This document shows positions 41,809 to 51,294 of a stretch of 64,000 nucleotides of DNA, in pieces. The stretch is from Paenibacillus sp. (GTDB taxonomy: Bacteria; Bacillota; Bacilli; Paenibacillales; Paenibacillaceae): assembly GCA_017512705.1 (NCBI GenBank), contig JAFWEX010000003.1, forward strand, positions 1-64,000, given 5' to 3'. Position 1 is the first letter of the stretch. Each line of letters starts with the position of its first letter. A program made the position numbers and the translations under genes. The notes under the pieces are model-generated. The model saw nothing but the letters and a program-made list of their open reading frames with translations, did not search any database and was not told the origin of the DNA.

Positions 41809-43305
41809 TCAGAAGGTAGTAAAGCCAAGAATTAACTGTAGCTTATACAGTATGCCTTTTAAAAATGTGGTCTTCTCCTGGAACTCTTCCAGATCCAATG
41901 TGAATTCCGCATCTTCATTCGTCCAAATACGCTTGAAATAATTCGCAACGTCAATCGTAAACGGATTGTCTGCCGGAGCTGCGACCCACACATTATTCTC
42001 CAGATTGTAATCATTGAGATTACGTGGAGTGAAGTTGGTGGAGCCGCCCAGAACCACATGATCCCCGGTAGCTTTGGCGATATACATCATCTTGGTATGG
42101 TATTGCTCTTTGGTGGTGTTGTACCACCTAATCTTAATTTTGCCGTTCGATTTATCATGCAGTTCAGCCGCGACAGGACGATTCGGGATACCGATCTTCT
42201 CCTGACCAAATGCATTCTCATTAGGATCAAGCACAAGCCGGATGTCGGTTCCTCGCTCAGAGGCCTCCAGCAACGCCTCCAGCACCTTAGGCGAAGCGAG
42301 GTAGAACATCCCCATCCATATCGTATCCCCTTGGCCCGCCTGTCGAAGGTCATTCAGCAGGGCATCATTGACTTTGCCTTCGGTCACATATCGAAGGCGA
42401 ATAGGTCCATCATCGTTATTCGTATCCTCTGAAGGGGAGGACTGGGAAGATTCGGTATAAACGGGGAGCTGGCCTCCGCCGGACATATCCACAACGGCTT
42501 GTTCCGATTGCAGGATATCCCCAATGATCGGGCCCGTAAACTCAAATCCAACGTTCGAATGATAGGCACTAGGGTCATGAATGTTGCCAGATGACACGAT
42601 GGCTGTTTTCTCGCTAGCAACGACCTTGCGGTGATTCGCCTTTACATTTAACAACTTCAGATAGGATCTCAGGGTAACATCCGGTCCATCTGTTGCCATC
42701 AGGTTAGGAATCCAGCCTTTTCCGGACTGACCGAACCACTGGAAGAAGGTGCGCCAGACTGCTGAATACACCGGTGTAGAATCGCGCAGTGGATCATCAT
42801 TCGTGATGACGACATGAATATTGGCCTGTTTCATCTGTTCCAGCAACGGATTCGGGGCGGAGTTATAGTTGGTGTTTATTTCGTCGGTAATGAACCAGAT
42901 GTCGATATCAGGTTGTTTCATTTTTTTGGCTATGAGCGCATCGGTAAACTCCTGACTGACAGGTGGAAACTGTTGCCCCTTATGCTGGTAGTTGTTGAAC
43001 AAAAACATATCAACCAGGATAAATTGCTCGGCATCTTCCACGACCTGAAGCATCCGCTGGAAAATCTGCTGCTCGTGTTGCATCTGTCCATCGGAAGAAG
43101 GGTAGGTGAGATCATGTAGGAACTGGACGTTCTGCACCCTGTATTCCGGGCTTTCATAGGAAATACCGGGTGGCAACGGTTTGTAGGTCTGATAGAGCAT
43201 AACGGCGATGAGCCAGAAGATCAGAAGTGCAACGGCTGTTCGTATGTATGGGAATTTGCTGCGAGAAGATTTGCGGTCAGATTTATGGTGTCGTAATGAG
43301 ACCAA
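41809..43305 (-). CDS. Phospholipase D-like membrane protein (cardiolipin synthase superfamily)
   Basis: The protein has 498 residues from the TTG at 43305, which follows AGGAGGG by 7 nt; the longer frame to 43368 lacks a site. An N-terminal membrane helix (IRTAVALLIFWLIAVMLYQ) anchors it. Two PLD active-site regions are visible: NHRKVVASEKTAIVSSGN (first HxK) and YHTKMMYIAKATGDHVVLGGSTNFT (second HxK). Such proteins make or cleave phosphodiester bonds in phospholipids. It is longer and less typical than housekeeping cardiolipin synthases, so lipid substrate and direction are uncertain. It is divergent from carH by 195 bp. Confidence 0.88.
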   Translation of the reverse strand: MVSLRHHKSDRKSSRSKFPYIRTAVALLIFWLIAVMLYQTYKPLPPGISYESPEYRVQNVQFLHDLTYPSSDGQMQHEQQIFQRMLQVVEDAEQFILVDMFLFNNYQHKGQQFPPVSQEFTDALIAKKMKQPDIDIWFITDEINTNYNSAPNPLLEQMKQANIHVVITNDDPLRDSTPVYSAVWRTFFQWFGQSGKGWIPNLMATDGPDVTLRSYLKLLNVKANHRKVVASEKTAIVSSGNIHDPSAYHSNVGFEFTGPIIGDILQSEQAVVDMSGGGQLPVYTESSQSSPSEDTNNDDGPIRLRYVTEGKVNDALLNDLRQAGQGDTIWMGMFYLASPKVLEALLEASERGTDIRLVLDPNENAFGQEKIGIPNRPVAAELHDKSNGKIKIRWYNTTKEQYHTKMMYIAKATGDHVVLGGSTNFTPRNLNDYNLENNVWVAAPADNPFTIDVANYFKRIWTNEDAEFTLDLEEFQEKTTFLKGILYKLQLILGFTTF

Positions 43306-43422
43306 CGTGTTTCCCTCCTTCGATGCTTGCTGACGTTTATTACCACATGTATTGCAATGTTGACGCAAAGACTGCTTTGATTGTGTATGATTAGACGGTC
43401 CGACAGTTTTGGGATGCTTGAA

Positions 43423-43475
43423 TCGACAGGTACAGAGGTGTAATGTATAATCAATGTATTATTTTTGTAGAACGT
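43423..43475 (+). promoter_or_regulatory. carH promoter overlapped by three tandem 11-bp repeats
   Basis: TCGACA (43423-43428) and TATAAT (43446-43451) are spaced 17 bp. Three head-to-tail 11-bp units start at 43443, 43454 and 43465 (ATGTATAATCA, ATGTATTATTT, TTGTAGAACGT). They match the unit and spacing of the repeats before the crt operon, which indicates autorepression by the CarH-type protein. Confidence 0.6.
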
Positions 43476-43500
43476 TTATGGAGAGAAAGTAGGTAATCAC

Positions 43501-44433
43501 GTGTATTCCATTAAACAAGTCGCTGCTATGCTGGGCATTCAGGCGGTCACGCTCCGGGCTTGGGAAAATCGGTATAATGCAGTGACCCCTGAGCGGACAG
43601 AATCGGGTTATCGCATGTACACGGAAGAGAATGTTGCGGATCTGCGCTGGTTGAAAGAACAGATCGATGATCATCAGACCAATATCTCTGAGGCAGTACG
43701 TATGTTGAAGATTAGAAAAGAAAATGTGCCTGACGCTGCTTCGCCTGTGCCGGCGGCTCCAACAGTACCTGTGATGGAAGAAGCTTATACTCAGATGGCC
43801 GATCAGATCTACGACTCCCTCTATCATTTTCAAGGTGAGCGTGCGAATGGCTTGATTGATTTTGGATTCACCATGTACGGTTATGACAGCATGTTCTACC
43901 ATGTGCTCGTCCCGATTCTGGTTCGGGTTGGAGATGCATGGGAAGAGGGGCGTGCAACGGTAGCGCAGGAGCACTTCATGACACAGTTAATCTCACAGCG
44001 ATTTTATCAGTTTTTCCATCTGTTCCCGATCTATCCGCATCTACCCAAAGTTCTGGCTCTCTGTCCGGAAGGGGAGCATCATCAGGTTGGTCTATTGTTA
44101 TTCTCGCTATTTATGCGCAAAAACGGAGCTGAGGTCCTTTATCTCGGAGCTAATACGCCTGAAGAAGGTGTTTTTCCAATCCTTCGTGAACAGAAAATCA
44201 AACTGGTCTGTCTATCGGTAACCAATCCTGGACTAGTTAACGCTTGTGATCAGTTAATCAGCAAAATTCGAGACGAGTTTCCTCATGTTCGTTTTGTTCT
44301 TGGTGGCAAAGGGTTCGAACGCGCCAAGAATGCTCGTTACCCGGAATGGATTATGCCGGAAGATTCGGCAGATTGGCAGTCATGGATTGAGCGGGAGTAC
44401 TTTACGGATCGGTCGTCAGGAACGAGAAGGTGA
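43501..44433 (+). CDS. carH: CarH/LitR-type B12-dependent photoreceptor repressor (MerR family)
   Basis: The 310-residue protein has a MerR DNA-binding domain (residues 1-70, YSIKQVAAMLGIQAVTLRAWENRYN), a Pro/Ala linker, a helical bundle and a C-terminal Rossmann-type cobalamin-binding domain. The diagnostic photosensing motif W-x9-EH is exact (W147, E157-H158). The B12 motif E-x-H-x-x-G is E192-H194-G197, with H194 as the expected cobalt ligand; 41 residues later comes S-x-T, then 26 residues to Gly-Gly. Known CarH proteins bind adenosylcobalamin in the dark as a tetramer and leave DNA when light breaks the Co-C bond. It starts with GTG. The crt operon follows on the same strand after a terminator. 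Confidence 0.9.
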   Translation: MYSIKQVAAMLGIQAVTLRAWENRYNAVTPERTESGYRMYTEENVADLRWLKEQIDDHQTNISEAVRMLKIRKENVPDAASPVPAAPTVPVMEEAYTQMADQIYDSLYHFQGERANGLIDFGFTMYGYDSMFYHVLVPILVRVGDAWEEGRATVAQEHFMTQLISQRFYQFFHLFPIYPHLPKVLALCPEGEHHQVGLLLFSLFMRKNGAEVLYLGANTPEEGVFPILREQKIKLVCLSVTNPGLVNACDQLISKIRDEFPHVRFVLGGKGFERAKNARYPEWIMPEDSADWQSWIEREYFTDRSSGTRR

Positions 44434-44485
44434 GTGGACTGCATTTCAACATAATCTGTAGACCGAGATAATAGTTTTATATAGC

Positions 44486-44522
44486 AGACATCCTTTGAGT
44501 GAAGATCAAAGGGTGTCTTTTT
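44486..44522 (+). terminator. Terminator of carH
   Basis: AGACATCCTTTGA pairs with TCAAAGGGTGTCT (one G-T pair), followed by TTTTT. Confidence 0.8.
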
Positions 44523-44584
44523 GATCCAAATAAGGCGCGATTCCTAGATAGATCAGGAAGTAAGTTATAAAAATACAATTAATT

Positions 44585-44598
44585 TGACCCGTCGGTCA
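44585..44598. promoter_or_regulatory. TGACC-N4-GGTCA palindrome upstream of the crt promoter
   Basis: TGACCCGTCGGTCA is a 5-4-5 inverted repeat 17 bp before the first 11-bp repeat. Its shape is that of a TetR-type operator, but no matching regulator is adjacent. It could be a second input on carotenoid synthesis. Confidence 0.4.
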
Positions 44599-44614
44599 TT
44601 TTATGTTTTACTTG

Positions 44615-44647
44615 TTGTATAACATTTGTATTGCATTTGTATAATGT
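44615..44647 (+). promoter_or_regulatory. crt operon promoter with three tandem 11-bp CarH-type repeats
   Basis: Three contiguous direct repeats, TTGTATAACAT, TTGTATTGCAT and TTGTATAATGT, fill 44615-44647. The first supplies a -35-like TTGTAT and the third contains the -10 TATAAT (44640-44645), a 19-bp spacer as often seen at MerR-type promoters. Three 11-bp head-to-tail sites over the promoter match the known operator architecture of CarH. Confidence 0.7.
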
Positions 44648-44743
44648 TTTTCGGATTATCCGCTTAAAGTGTTTCAATGCGGTTTAATAATAGGTTAGAG
44701 GTTTGAGAACTGGAGATATTCCTTACATAGAAAGGTGAGTGGC

Positions 44744-46294
44744 ATGATACCGAATCAACAACGAAAACGTGCAGCCGTCATTGGCGCAGGTCCAGGCGGA
44801 CTTGCAGCAGCCATGTTACTGTCGGGTCAGGGATATGAAGTCGATGTGTACGAGAAACAGCCAGCGATTGGTGGACGCTCTTCCCGTCTGGAGCTTGGTG
44901 AATACAAGTTTGACCGCGGGGCTACCTTTTTGATGATGCCTCAGTTAATTGAAGAGATGTTTGATGTGGTCGGACGCAAGCTGTCGGATTATGTAGAAAT
45001 GAAAGAACTGACCCCGCTGTACGCTTTGAATTTTGGAGACAAGGTATTCACGCCTTCACGTAATCGAGAAGATACAGCAGCACAGATCAAGGAACTGTTT
45101 CCTGGCAATGAAGAGAATTACCTGCGGTATATGCGAGACGAAGAAGTGAAGTTTGGCAAAGTTATGCCACTGCTCCGTCGTCCGTTTGGTAAGCTCACTG
45201 ATTATTTGCGAAAAGATGCCATTACGGCATTGCCCAAGCTCGATATTAATAACACGGTGTACGGTATCCTTTCCCGTTATTTTACCGATGAACGCCTGCG
45301 CTGGGCATTCACATTCCAGTCCAAGTATCTGGGGATGTCCGCATGGGATTGCCCGGGAACCTTTACGATATTGTCGTTTATCGAGCACCAGTATGGACTG
45401 TTTCACCCCGTTGGCGGCGTGAATCGTATATTCCAGGCCATGGCTGATGTCGTTGAAGAATATGGCGGACGAATTCACACCAGTACACCTGTGAAACAGG
45501 TTATTGTTCGGAATGGCCGGGCTGAGGGTCTACTGCTTGAAAATGGGGAACGGATTGAAGCCGACCATGTCGTGGTCAACGCCGATTTTGCCCATGCAGT
45601 GAACCATTTGTTTGAACCTGGTGTACTGAAGAAGTACACCCCTGAGAAGATGAAACGCAAAAAGTATTCCTGCTCCACAGCGATGTTGTATCTCGGTGTA
45701 GATGGGGAAATCGACCTGCCACATCACTCGATCTATTTTCCCGAAGACTACCGGGTGAACGTCGATGAGATTACGAAACACAAAATATTATCCGCAGATC
45801 CATCTCTATATGTTCATAACCCATCCAGACTCGATTCGACACTCGCACCGGCAGGGAAATCTGCACTTTATGTGCTGATGCCTACTCCAAACCTTACGGG
45901 AGACATTGACTGGGAGGCTGAACGGGCGAAAGTTCAGGAAACGATGTTGAAGCGGCTTGAAGCCATTCCAGAGCTGGCTGATATCCGCGGCCGGATTGAA
46001 GAATGCATGATGTTTACTCCGCTGGATTGGCAGAATGAGCTGGATGTCTACCACGGGGCAACGTTCAACATGGCTCACAACTTGGGTCAGATGATGTATC
46101 TCAGACCGCACAATCAATTTGAGGAATTGGAACGGGTCTGGTTGGTAGGCGGAGGGACACATCCAGGCAGCGGTTTGCCGACCATTTTTGAATCAGCACG
46201 CATCAGTGTCAGACTTATTCAGGAAGAGGATGCAAGAAAGCGCACCAAGCCATCTTCTTATGTGAAGACAGTGGAAGCCGGAGGGCACTCATGA
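44744..46294 (+). CDS. CrtN/CrtI-family carotenoid desaturase or oxidase, first paralogue
   Basis: The protein has 516 residues from the ATG at 44744, placed behind AAAGGTG. The FAD-binding Rossmann motif is AAVIGAGPGGLAAAMLLSGQGYEVDVYEK, followed by GGRSSRLELGEYKFDRGATFLMMP. The C-terminal signature is VGGGTHPGSGLPTIFESARISV. It belongs to the phytoene/diapophytoene desaturase family. Three paralogues share this operon, and I cannot say which of the first two performs desaturation and which another oxidation step. The gene is first in the operon and overlaps the next by 4 bp (ATGA). Confidence 0.88.
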   Translation: MIPNQQRKRAAVIGAGPGGLAAAMLLSGQGYEVDVYEKQPAIGGRSSRLELGEYKFDRGATFLMMPQLIEEMFDVVGRKLSDYVEMKELTPLYALNFGDKVFTPSRNREDTAAQIKELFPGNEENYLRYMRDEEVKFGKVMPLLRRPFGKLTDYLRKDAITALPKLDINNTVYGILSRYFTDERLRWAFTFQSKYLGMSAWDCPGTFTILSFIEHQYGLFHPVGGVNRIFQAMADVVEEYGGRIHTSTPVKQVIVRNGRAEGLLLENGERIEADHVVVNADFAHAVNHLFEPGVLKKYTPEKMKRKKYSCSTAMLYLGVDGEIDLPHHSIYFPEDYRVNVDEITKHKILSADPSLYVHNPSRLDSTLAPAGKSALYVLMPTPNLTGDIDWEAERAKVQETMLKRLEAIPELADIRGRIEECMMFTPLDWQNELDVYHGATFNMAHNLGQMMYLRPHNQFEELERVWLVGGGTHPGSGLPTIFESARISVRLIQEEDARKRTKPSSYVKTVEAGGHS

Positions 46295-47754
46295 AGCGGG
46301 TAGGTATTGTCGGCGCAGGGATCGGAGGACTTACTTCAGCTCTGCTGCTGAACCGTCAGGGATGGGATGTTACGGTGTATGAACGAGGCTCTCGCGTTGG
46401 GGGGCGGATTGCTTTTGAACAGGAAGGCGATTACCGAATTGATCAGGGGCCCACAATTGTGCTTCTGCCCGAAATGTTGTTAGGCATTCTGGAAGAGGCT
46501 GGTGTAGATCGCTCCAAGGTCGAACTGCTTCGCTGTGACCCGTTATATCGCGTGCACTATCACAGCGGACGTGTCATGACGAAGAGAACAGACCGGGAGG
46601 AGCAGGCAGCAGAGATTGAACGTTTGTTCCCGGGAGAAGGCCGGGGCTTCACCAGATTTATGAAAGATATGGATACGTTGTTCCCCGCAGGACGGGCAGC
46701 ATTCCTGGAACAGATGTTTCCGCGCAAAAGGGATTTTTTCACCCCGTCACTCATGTCACTTATGGGCAAGCTGCGTGCACACAAGAGTGTGCGGAAAGCT
46801 GTAGGGGATTATTTTGAACATGAAGAGTTACTTGACGCTTATTCGTTGCAAAGTTTGTATATCGGTGGATCCCCCTTTGGTACGCCGGGCATTTATTCTT
46901 TGCTTCCGTATGCCGAGCACGAATATGGCATCTGGATGGTGAAAGGCGGTTATGCGGCTCTGCCCGCTATTCTGGAGCAGGAGCTGCTCGCGCGTGGCGG
47001 TAAGATCAAGCTGAATACCGAAGTGACCGGACTGACGATCCGCAATGGGGTATGCCAAGGGATTGAAACCGCTGAAGGCATCGAACAGGTAGACGCTGTA
47101 ATCTATAACGGGGATTTTCCGAACTTGAGTGGGATGTTGAAACAAGTACCAGAAGCTCCTGTTAAACGCAAGCCGTATCGTCCGTCATCAGGTTGTGTGC
47201 TGATCTACGCCGGAGTCGATAAAAGGTGGGAAGATGCTACGACGCATCAATTCTTCCTGCCGCCAAGTCTGGACGGTAGTTTACGTGAAGTATTCAACCA
47301 GCGCCGGATTCCGATGAAGTCATCATTTTACGTATTTAATCCGGTTGCGGTAGACGAAACAGCTGCACCTCCCGGACAAAGTGTATTATATTTTCTCATC
47401 CCGGTACCGGATGCGGAAGGCTTGCACTGGGAACAAGAGAGCGAGACACTGGCGGAACGTGTGCTGGAGGAGGCAGAGCAGCGAGGATTCCCTGGACTTC
47501 GGGCAGCCATACAGTGGAAAAAGGTACGCACACCTGCTGACGCAGCACGTGATGGTCTTTACGGCGGAGGAAGCTTCGGCATCGCACCTGTCCTGTTTCA
47601 ATCAGGAGTGTATCGACCGCAGCCCAAGCCGTTTCCGAAGATACAAGGGTTATACGCCGCCGGAGCATCGGTGCATCCAGGAGGCGGAGTGCCCATCGTC
47701 ATGCAAGGCGCAAGGATGGCGGTCAATCAACTCATGAAGGAGATGGGGAAATGA
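46291..47754 (+). CDS. CrtN-family carotenoid desaturase or oxidase, second paralogue
   Basis: The 487-residue protein has the dinucleotide motif VGIVGAGIGGLTSALLLNRQGWDVTVYER, then GGRIAFEQEGDYRIDQGPT, and the C-terminal AAGASVHPGGGVPIVMQGARMAV. The HPG-(A/G)-G-(V/I)-P-I-V pattern resembles CrtN. In Bacillus C30 carotenoid clusters, paralogues of this type divide desaturation and aldehyde oxidation. It overlaps both neighbours by 4 bp, so translation is coupled through the operon. Confidence 0.88.
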   Translation: MKRVGIVGAGIGGLTSALLLNRQGWDVTVYERGSRVGGRIAFEQEGDYRIDQGPTIVLLPEMLLGILEEAGVDRSKVELLRCDPLYRVHYHSGRVMTKRTDREEQAAEIERLFPGEGRGFTRFMKDMDTLFPAGRAAFLEQMFPRKRDFFTPSLMSLMGKLRAHKSVRKAVGDYFEHEELLDAYSLQSLYIGGSPFGTPGIYSLLPYAEHEYGIWMVKGGYAALPAILEQELLARGGKIKLNTEVTGLTIRNGVCQGIETAEGIEQVDAVIYNGDFPNLSGMLKQVPEAPVKRKPYRPSSGCVLIYAGVDKRWEDATTHQFFLPPSLDGSLREVFNQRRIPMKSSFYVFNPVAVDETAAPPGQSVLYFLIPVPDAEGLHWEQESETLAERVLEEAEQRGFPGLRAAIQWKKVRTPADAARDGLYGGGSFGIAPVLFQSGVYRPQPKPFPKIQGLYAAGASVHPGGGVPIVMQGARMAVNQLMKEMGK

Positions 47755-48623
47755 ATGAAGCGATTTTGAGTAGATGTGAAGAGTTGATGCAAAAAGGGTC
47801 CTCGTCTTTTTATCAGGCATTCAAAGGGCTACCAAGTCCGCGCCGCGAGGCTGTATATGTGATCTATGCTTTTTGTCGGATGATAGATGATAGTGTTGAC
47901 GAACCAGAGCAATCGACATATACGATTCATGAGATTCACGATTTGTTTGAACACTTGGAAGAAGCGGAAGGACATTTCATCTGGCCGGCATTGAGATGGC
48001 TTTTCAGTAGCTTCCCTCATCTGGATAAAGGCCCTTTCTTTCGGCAGATGGAAGGACAATTAACGGATCTTGAAGTGACACACTACACAACGATGGAACA
48101 ACTGGAACATTATTGTTATCTGGTTGCTGGCACGGTAGGGGAGATGTTGCTGCCTGTGCTCCGTAACGATAATGGCGCAGAAGTGGCCATGAACGGGATT
48201 GCACTGGGTAAAGGTATGCAAATCGTAAACATCATTCGTGACATAGGCGAGGACCGTGCAAGAATGCGCCGCTATGTGCCGCTGGAGATCATGGAGAAAC
48301 ACGGGTACTCCGAACTGGACTGGAAAGACGGCGTTGTGGATGATCGATTTATTGCCATTATCCAGGATTTGAAGGATGCAGCGCTGAATTGGTTCCGCAT
48401 TGGTATGGATCGTCTGGATACATACCCCGAGGAGAGTGCGTTTGCCATTGAGCTTGCAGCGGCCTTTTACTCGACCATTCTGAATGCAGTAGAGCGTAAC
48501 AACTATGATGTGTATACGCAACGTGCATATGTCAGCGATGAATCGAAACTGGAGATGCTGAGTGCCATTCTGAAACGTTATCCGATGCTCGCCTATCAAG
48601 CTTCCCGAATGGCGGTATCCTGA
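47751..48623 (+). CDS. crtM: Squalene/phytoene synthase family, C30 carotenoid (diapophytoene) synthase
   Basis: The 290-residue protein condenses two prenyl diphosphates head to head. The two Asp-rich motifs are AFCRMIDDSVDE and QIVNIIRDIGEDRARMRRYVP. The length and the company of CrtN/CrtP-type genes favour two farnesyl diphosphates (C30 product) over geranylgeranyl diphosphate. There is no ATG-distant ribosome site because the start overlaps the upstream stop. No prenyl diphosphate synthase is in the operon; farnesyl diphosphate would come from central metabolism. Confidence 0.9.
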   Translation: MNEAILSRCEELMQKGSSSFYQAFKGLPSPRREAVYVIYAFCRMIDDSVDEPEQSTYTIHEIHDLFEHLEEAEGHFIWPALRWLFSSFPHLDKGPFFRQMEGQLTDLEVTHYTTMEQLEHYCYLVAGTVGEMLLPVLRNDNGAEVAMNGIALGKGMQIVNIIRDIGEDRARMRRYVPLEIMEKHGYSELDWKDGVVDDRFIAIIQDLKDAALNWFRIGMDRLDTYPEESAFAIELAAAFYSTILNAVERNNYDVYTQRAYVSDESKLEMLSAILKRYPMLAYQASRMAVS

Positions 48624-49390
48624 TGGTTCAGTGGGTGTACTGGATATGGTACGCCATTGGTGCTACCTTGATGCTTACCATCGGCGTCCCAGAGGTGTTA
48701 TCTTTTTCGAATGGATTTTTTCTTATATTCTATGCGCTTTATGTGCTTGACCTTATATATCAGCAACATCACCGATCTGATCTGTCCGACCGGTCAGTCA
48801 AGTGGTTGCGTCCCGGCCTTTGGATATCGTCTTTCATCATCTGGCTAGGGGGCATGGGTGTCGAATGGATCGGTGTGCATACACACTGGCCTTTCGGCGA
48901 GTACGCTTATTCCGACTTCTTCGGCATTCATCTCTTTAGCGTTCCAGTGACACTTGGATTCGCATGGATTGCCGTTGTTGGTAACTCGGCCTTGATTAGT
49001 GGCGGCGGATCGACTTGGGGAGGTAAGCTTGTTCGTGCACTCAAGACGGGATTCTGGGCGATTGTACTGGATTTCGTGCTTGATCCGGTTGCTCATGCAA
49101 GAGGGTTCTGGGAATGGCAGGCGCCAGGCGGGTTCTACGGTGTTCCGTGGACCAACTATATCAGCTGGTTCATTATGGGGGCGTTCCTGTCACTCTTTTT
49201 GCCTGCGATGCCGAAGGATCGACGTTCTTTGCTCCGGGCGAAATGGCTGTACCAGCTCTTTATTCTTCTGTTTGGCCTGCTTGCGCTAAAAGAAGACATT
49301 ACGGGCAGCTTCATCATTGCTATTGTGGGTGTGCTGCTTGCGGAAGGGAGCTGGCTGTGTGATCCGCGCCGTAAAATCAAAAGCGTTTGA
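48623..49390 (+). CDS. cruF: Carotenoid biosynthesis membrane protein, CruF-type hydratase
   Basis: The 255-residue protein has about seven hydrophobic segments and matches the carotenoid biosynthesis family that includes CruF and the bisanhydrobacterioruberin hydratase. Conserved stretches include GVEWIGVHTHWPFGEYAY and VLDFVLDPVAHARGFWEW. Family members add water at the terminal double bond to give a 1' tertiary hydroxyl. Here the hydroxyl would be the site for the glycosyltransferase encoded downstream. It starts within TGATG of the crtM stop. Confidence 0.85.
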   Translation: MVQWVYWIWYAIGATLMLTIGVPEVLSFSNGFFLIFYALYVLDLIYQQHHRSDLSDRSVKWLRPGLWISSFIIWLGGMGVEWIGVHTHWPFGEYAYSDFFGIHLFSVPVTLGFAWIAVVGNSALISGGGSTWGGKLVRALKTGFWAIVLDFVLDPVAHARGFWEWQAPGGFYGVPWTNYISWFIMGAFLSLFLPAMPKDRRSLLRAKWLYQLFILLFGLLALKEDITGSFIIAIVGVLLAEGSWLCDPRRKIKSV

Positions 49391-50132
49391 ACGGGTATTC
49401 TCCTTGTACAATCATTATTATCTTCTGCGCAGACGTTTTCGTTCGTTCACACTCTCAGGCTCACTTGATCCGAAGATGATGGATGGTAACGGCGGAGGTG
49501 AGATGCTGCCCATGGCACCAGATCAGCCCGTCGTTTATTTCATGAACCACAGCTCGTGGTGGGATGGTCTGTTGCTCTACCATGCAGCGAAGCAAACTTC
49601 ACGCGGGGATCACTATGTGATGATGGAGGAGCGGCAGCTTCGGCAATATGCTTTTTTTCGCAAACTCGGAGCCTACTCGATCAACAAGGACAGTGCCTCT
49701 GGTGTGCGGACATCCTTGCAATATACTAGTGAACTGCTGGCTGCTGGCAAAAGGGTCTGGATTTTCCCGCAAGGTGAAATTCTGCATCAGGAGGCTCGGC
49801 CGATTCAGTTTCGTCCTGGAATTGGATTAGTCCTTCGCCGTTTTCCGCAGGCCATTGCCGTACCGGTTACGTTATGTCATGGCATGGTTCAGCATGATCT
49901 GCCGGAAATCTCCATGCAGGCGGGGCCGCCTGTTGTGCAAGATTGGAAAGCGTTGAGGAGTGAAGAGATTGCTCAGCAGCTGGGGCAGGTGCTGGAACAG
50001 CAACTGGATGAACATCGGGCAGAGCTGATTCGCCTCGGGCAGGGAAGCTTGCCGGATGGATGGCCCCTGATTCGCGGCGTGCGTTCCACCAGTGAAAAAT
50101 ATGATCAGGCACGAAAGCGGGTGAACCGGTAA
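49359..50132 (+). CDS. 1-acyl-sn-glycerol-3-phosphate acyltransferase-like carotenoid acyltransferase
   Basis: The protein has 257 residues from the GTG at 49359, supported by GGGAG 8 nt upstream; it overlaps cruF by 32 nt. The PlsC family motif H-x4-D is NHSSWWD, followed by RKLGAYSINKDSASG, IFPQGE and a later P-V-T-L block. In this context the likely acceptor is the sugar of a glycosylated carotenoid, giving a fatty acyl ester as in staphyloxanthin-like pigments. It is not homologous by eye to staphylococcal CrtO. An ordinary lysophosphatidate substrate cannot be excluded. Confidence 0.82.
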   Translation: MIRAVKSKAFERVFSLYNHYYLLRRRFRSFTLSGSLDPKMMDGNGGGEMLPMAPDQPVVYFMNHSSWWDGLLLYHAAKQTSRGDHYVMMEERQLRQYAFFRKLGAYSINKDSASGVRTSLQYTSELLAAGKRVWIFPQGEILHQEARPIQFRPGIGLVLRRFPQAIAVPVTLCHGMVQHDLPEISMQAGPPVVQDWKALRSEEIAQQLGQVLEQQLDEHRAELIRLGQGSLPDGWPLIRGVRSTSEKYDQARKRVNR

Positions 50133-50133
50133 C

Positions 50134-51294
50134 ATGAGTGGGAGTATGAATACATCTGAATGGCTGTGGATGTGTCTGGTTGGAGGGTTGCTTGTGCAAT
50201 GGCTGTTTGCGATGTGGAATGCGGCTTGTCTGCCTAAAGTACGCTCATTCGGTAAAGGTAACCTCGTGCCGCCCGATCAGCTTGTTTCGGTGCTCATTCC
50301 AGCAAGAAATGAACGAATACATATTGAAGATTGCTTGGAAAGTGTGCTTGCCAGCAACACGAAAGGGTTCCGCATGGAAGTGCTGGTGCTGGACGACCGT
50401 TCTGAAGATGAGACGGCTGCCTTGGTTCAAGCCATTGCTGCACGTGATTCTCGTGTGCGGTTGCTGCACGGTACCGATCTGCCAGAAGGCTGGATGGGTA
50501 AATCTCATGCCTGCCACCGATTGGTTCAGGAAGCACAAGGGGACTGGTTTATGTTCGTGGATGCAGATGTTCGCGTGAAGCCGGATGCCATACGACAGAC
50601 CCTTGCTGCCGGGTGCTCGCAAGGCGGCGGTCTGGTGACCGGCTTCCCGTATCAGGTTGCGAAGACCTGGATGGAGAAACTTGTTGTTCCTATGATGATG
50701 TTTACGATCATCAGTCATCTGCCTATTTTTATGATACGCAGGTCATCCAGTCCGATGTTTGTCGCCGCTACGGGGGCTTTTTTGCTTGTTCATCGAACAA
50801 GTTATGAAGCATCTGGAGGACATGCGGCAATTCAAGGGCATCTGGTGGACGACATGAGTCTTGCCAAAGCGGTGAAACGTGCCGGTCATCCCGTGATGCT
50901 GGCAGATGTACATGATGTGACGAGTACGCGGATGTATCAGAATGGTGCAGAGGTGTGGAACGGATATAAGAAAAACATGTACGAAGGCATGGGACGGAGA
51001 GACGTGCTGTTAATCGGAACCATGTTGATGTATTTCATCCTGTATATTGTACCGCCGCTGGGGCTGATTGCCGGGCTACTAACGGGTAATGATACCTTCA
51101 TATTGTATGGTTTCATAGGGACGTTGCTGGGTATGGCTGTGAAACGAGTATCCGATCATGTCGGAGGTCAGCCGTGGTGGCTTGCTCTTTTTCAACCGAT
51201 CAGCATGGCTTGTGTCATCGCTATTGGACTGGCGTCATGGCAAGCGGGACGATTCGGTAAAGGATACGTATGGAAAGGCAGGCGGTATAGCTGA
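50134..51294 (+). CDS. crtQ: Family 2 glycosyltransferase, CrtQ-like
   Basis: The 386-residue protein has an N-terminal membrane helix, a GT-A domain (VSVLIPARNERIHIEDCLESVL, VLDDRSEDETAAL, FVDADVRVKPDAI with the DxD metal site) and three C-terminal membrane helices. The order matches CrtQ, the glycosyltransferase of C30 carotenoid clusters. GWMGKSHACHRL and HLVDDMSLAKAVKRAG are typical of the subfamily. It probably transfers a hexose to the hydroxyl or carboxyl end of the carotenoid at the membrane. It ends in an overlap with crtP. Confidence 0.88.
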   Translation: MSGSMNTSEWLWMCLVGGLLVQWLFAMWNAACLPKVRSFGKGNLVPPDQLVSVLIPARNERIHIEDCLESVLASNTKGFRMEVLVLDDRSEDETAALVQAIAARDSRVRLLHGTDLPEGWMGKSHACHRLVQEAQGDWFMFVDADVRVKPDAIRQTLAAGCSQGGGLVTGFPYQVAKTWMEKLVVPMMMFTIISHLPIFMIRRSSSPMFVAATGAFLLVHRTSYEASGGHAAIQGHLVDDMSLAKAVKRAGHPVMLADVHDVTSTRMYQNGAEVWNGYKKNMYEGMGRRDVLLIGTMLMYFILYIVPPLGLIAGLLTGNDTFILYGFIGTLLGMAVKRVSDHVGGQPWWLALFQPISMACVIAIGLASWQAGRFGKGYVWKGRRYS

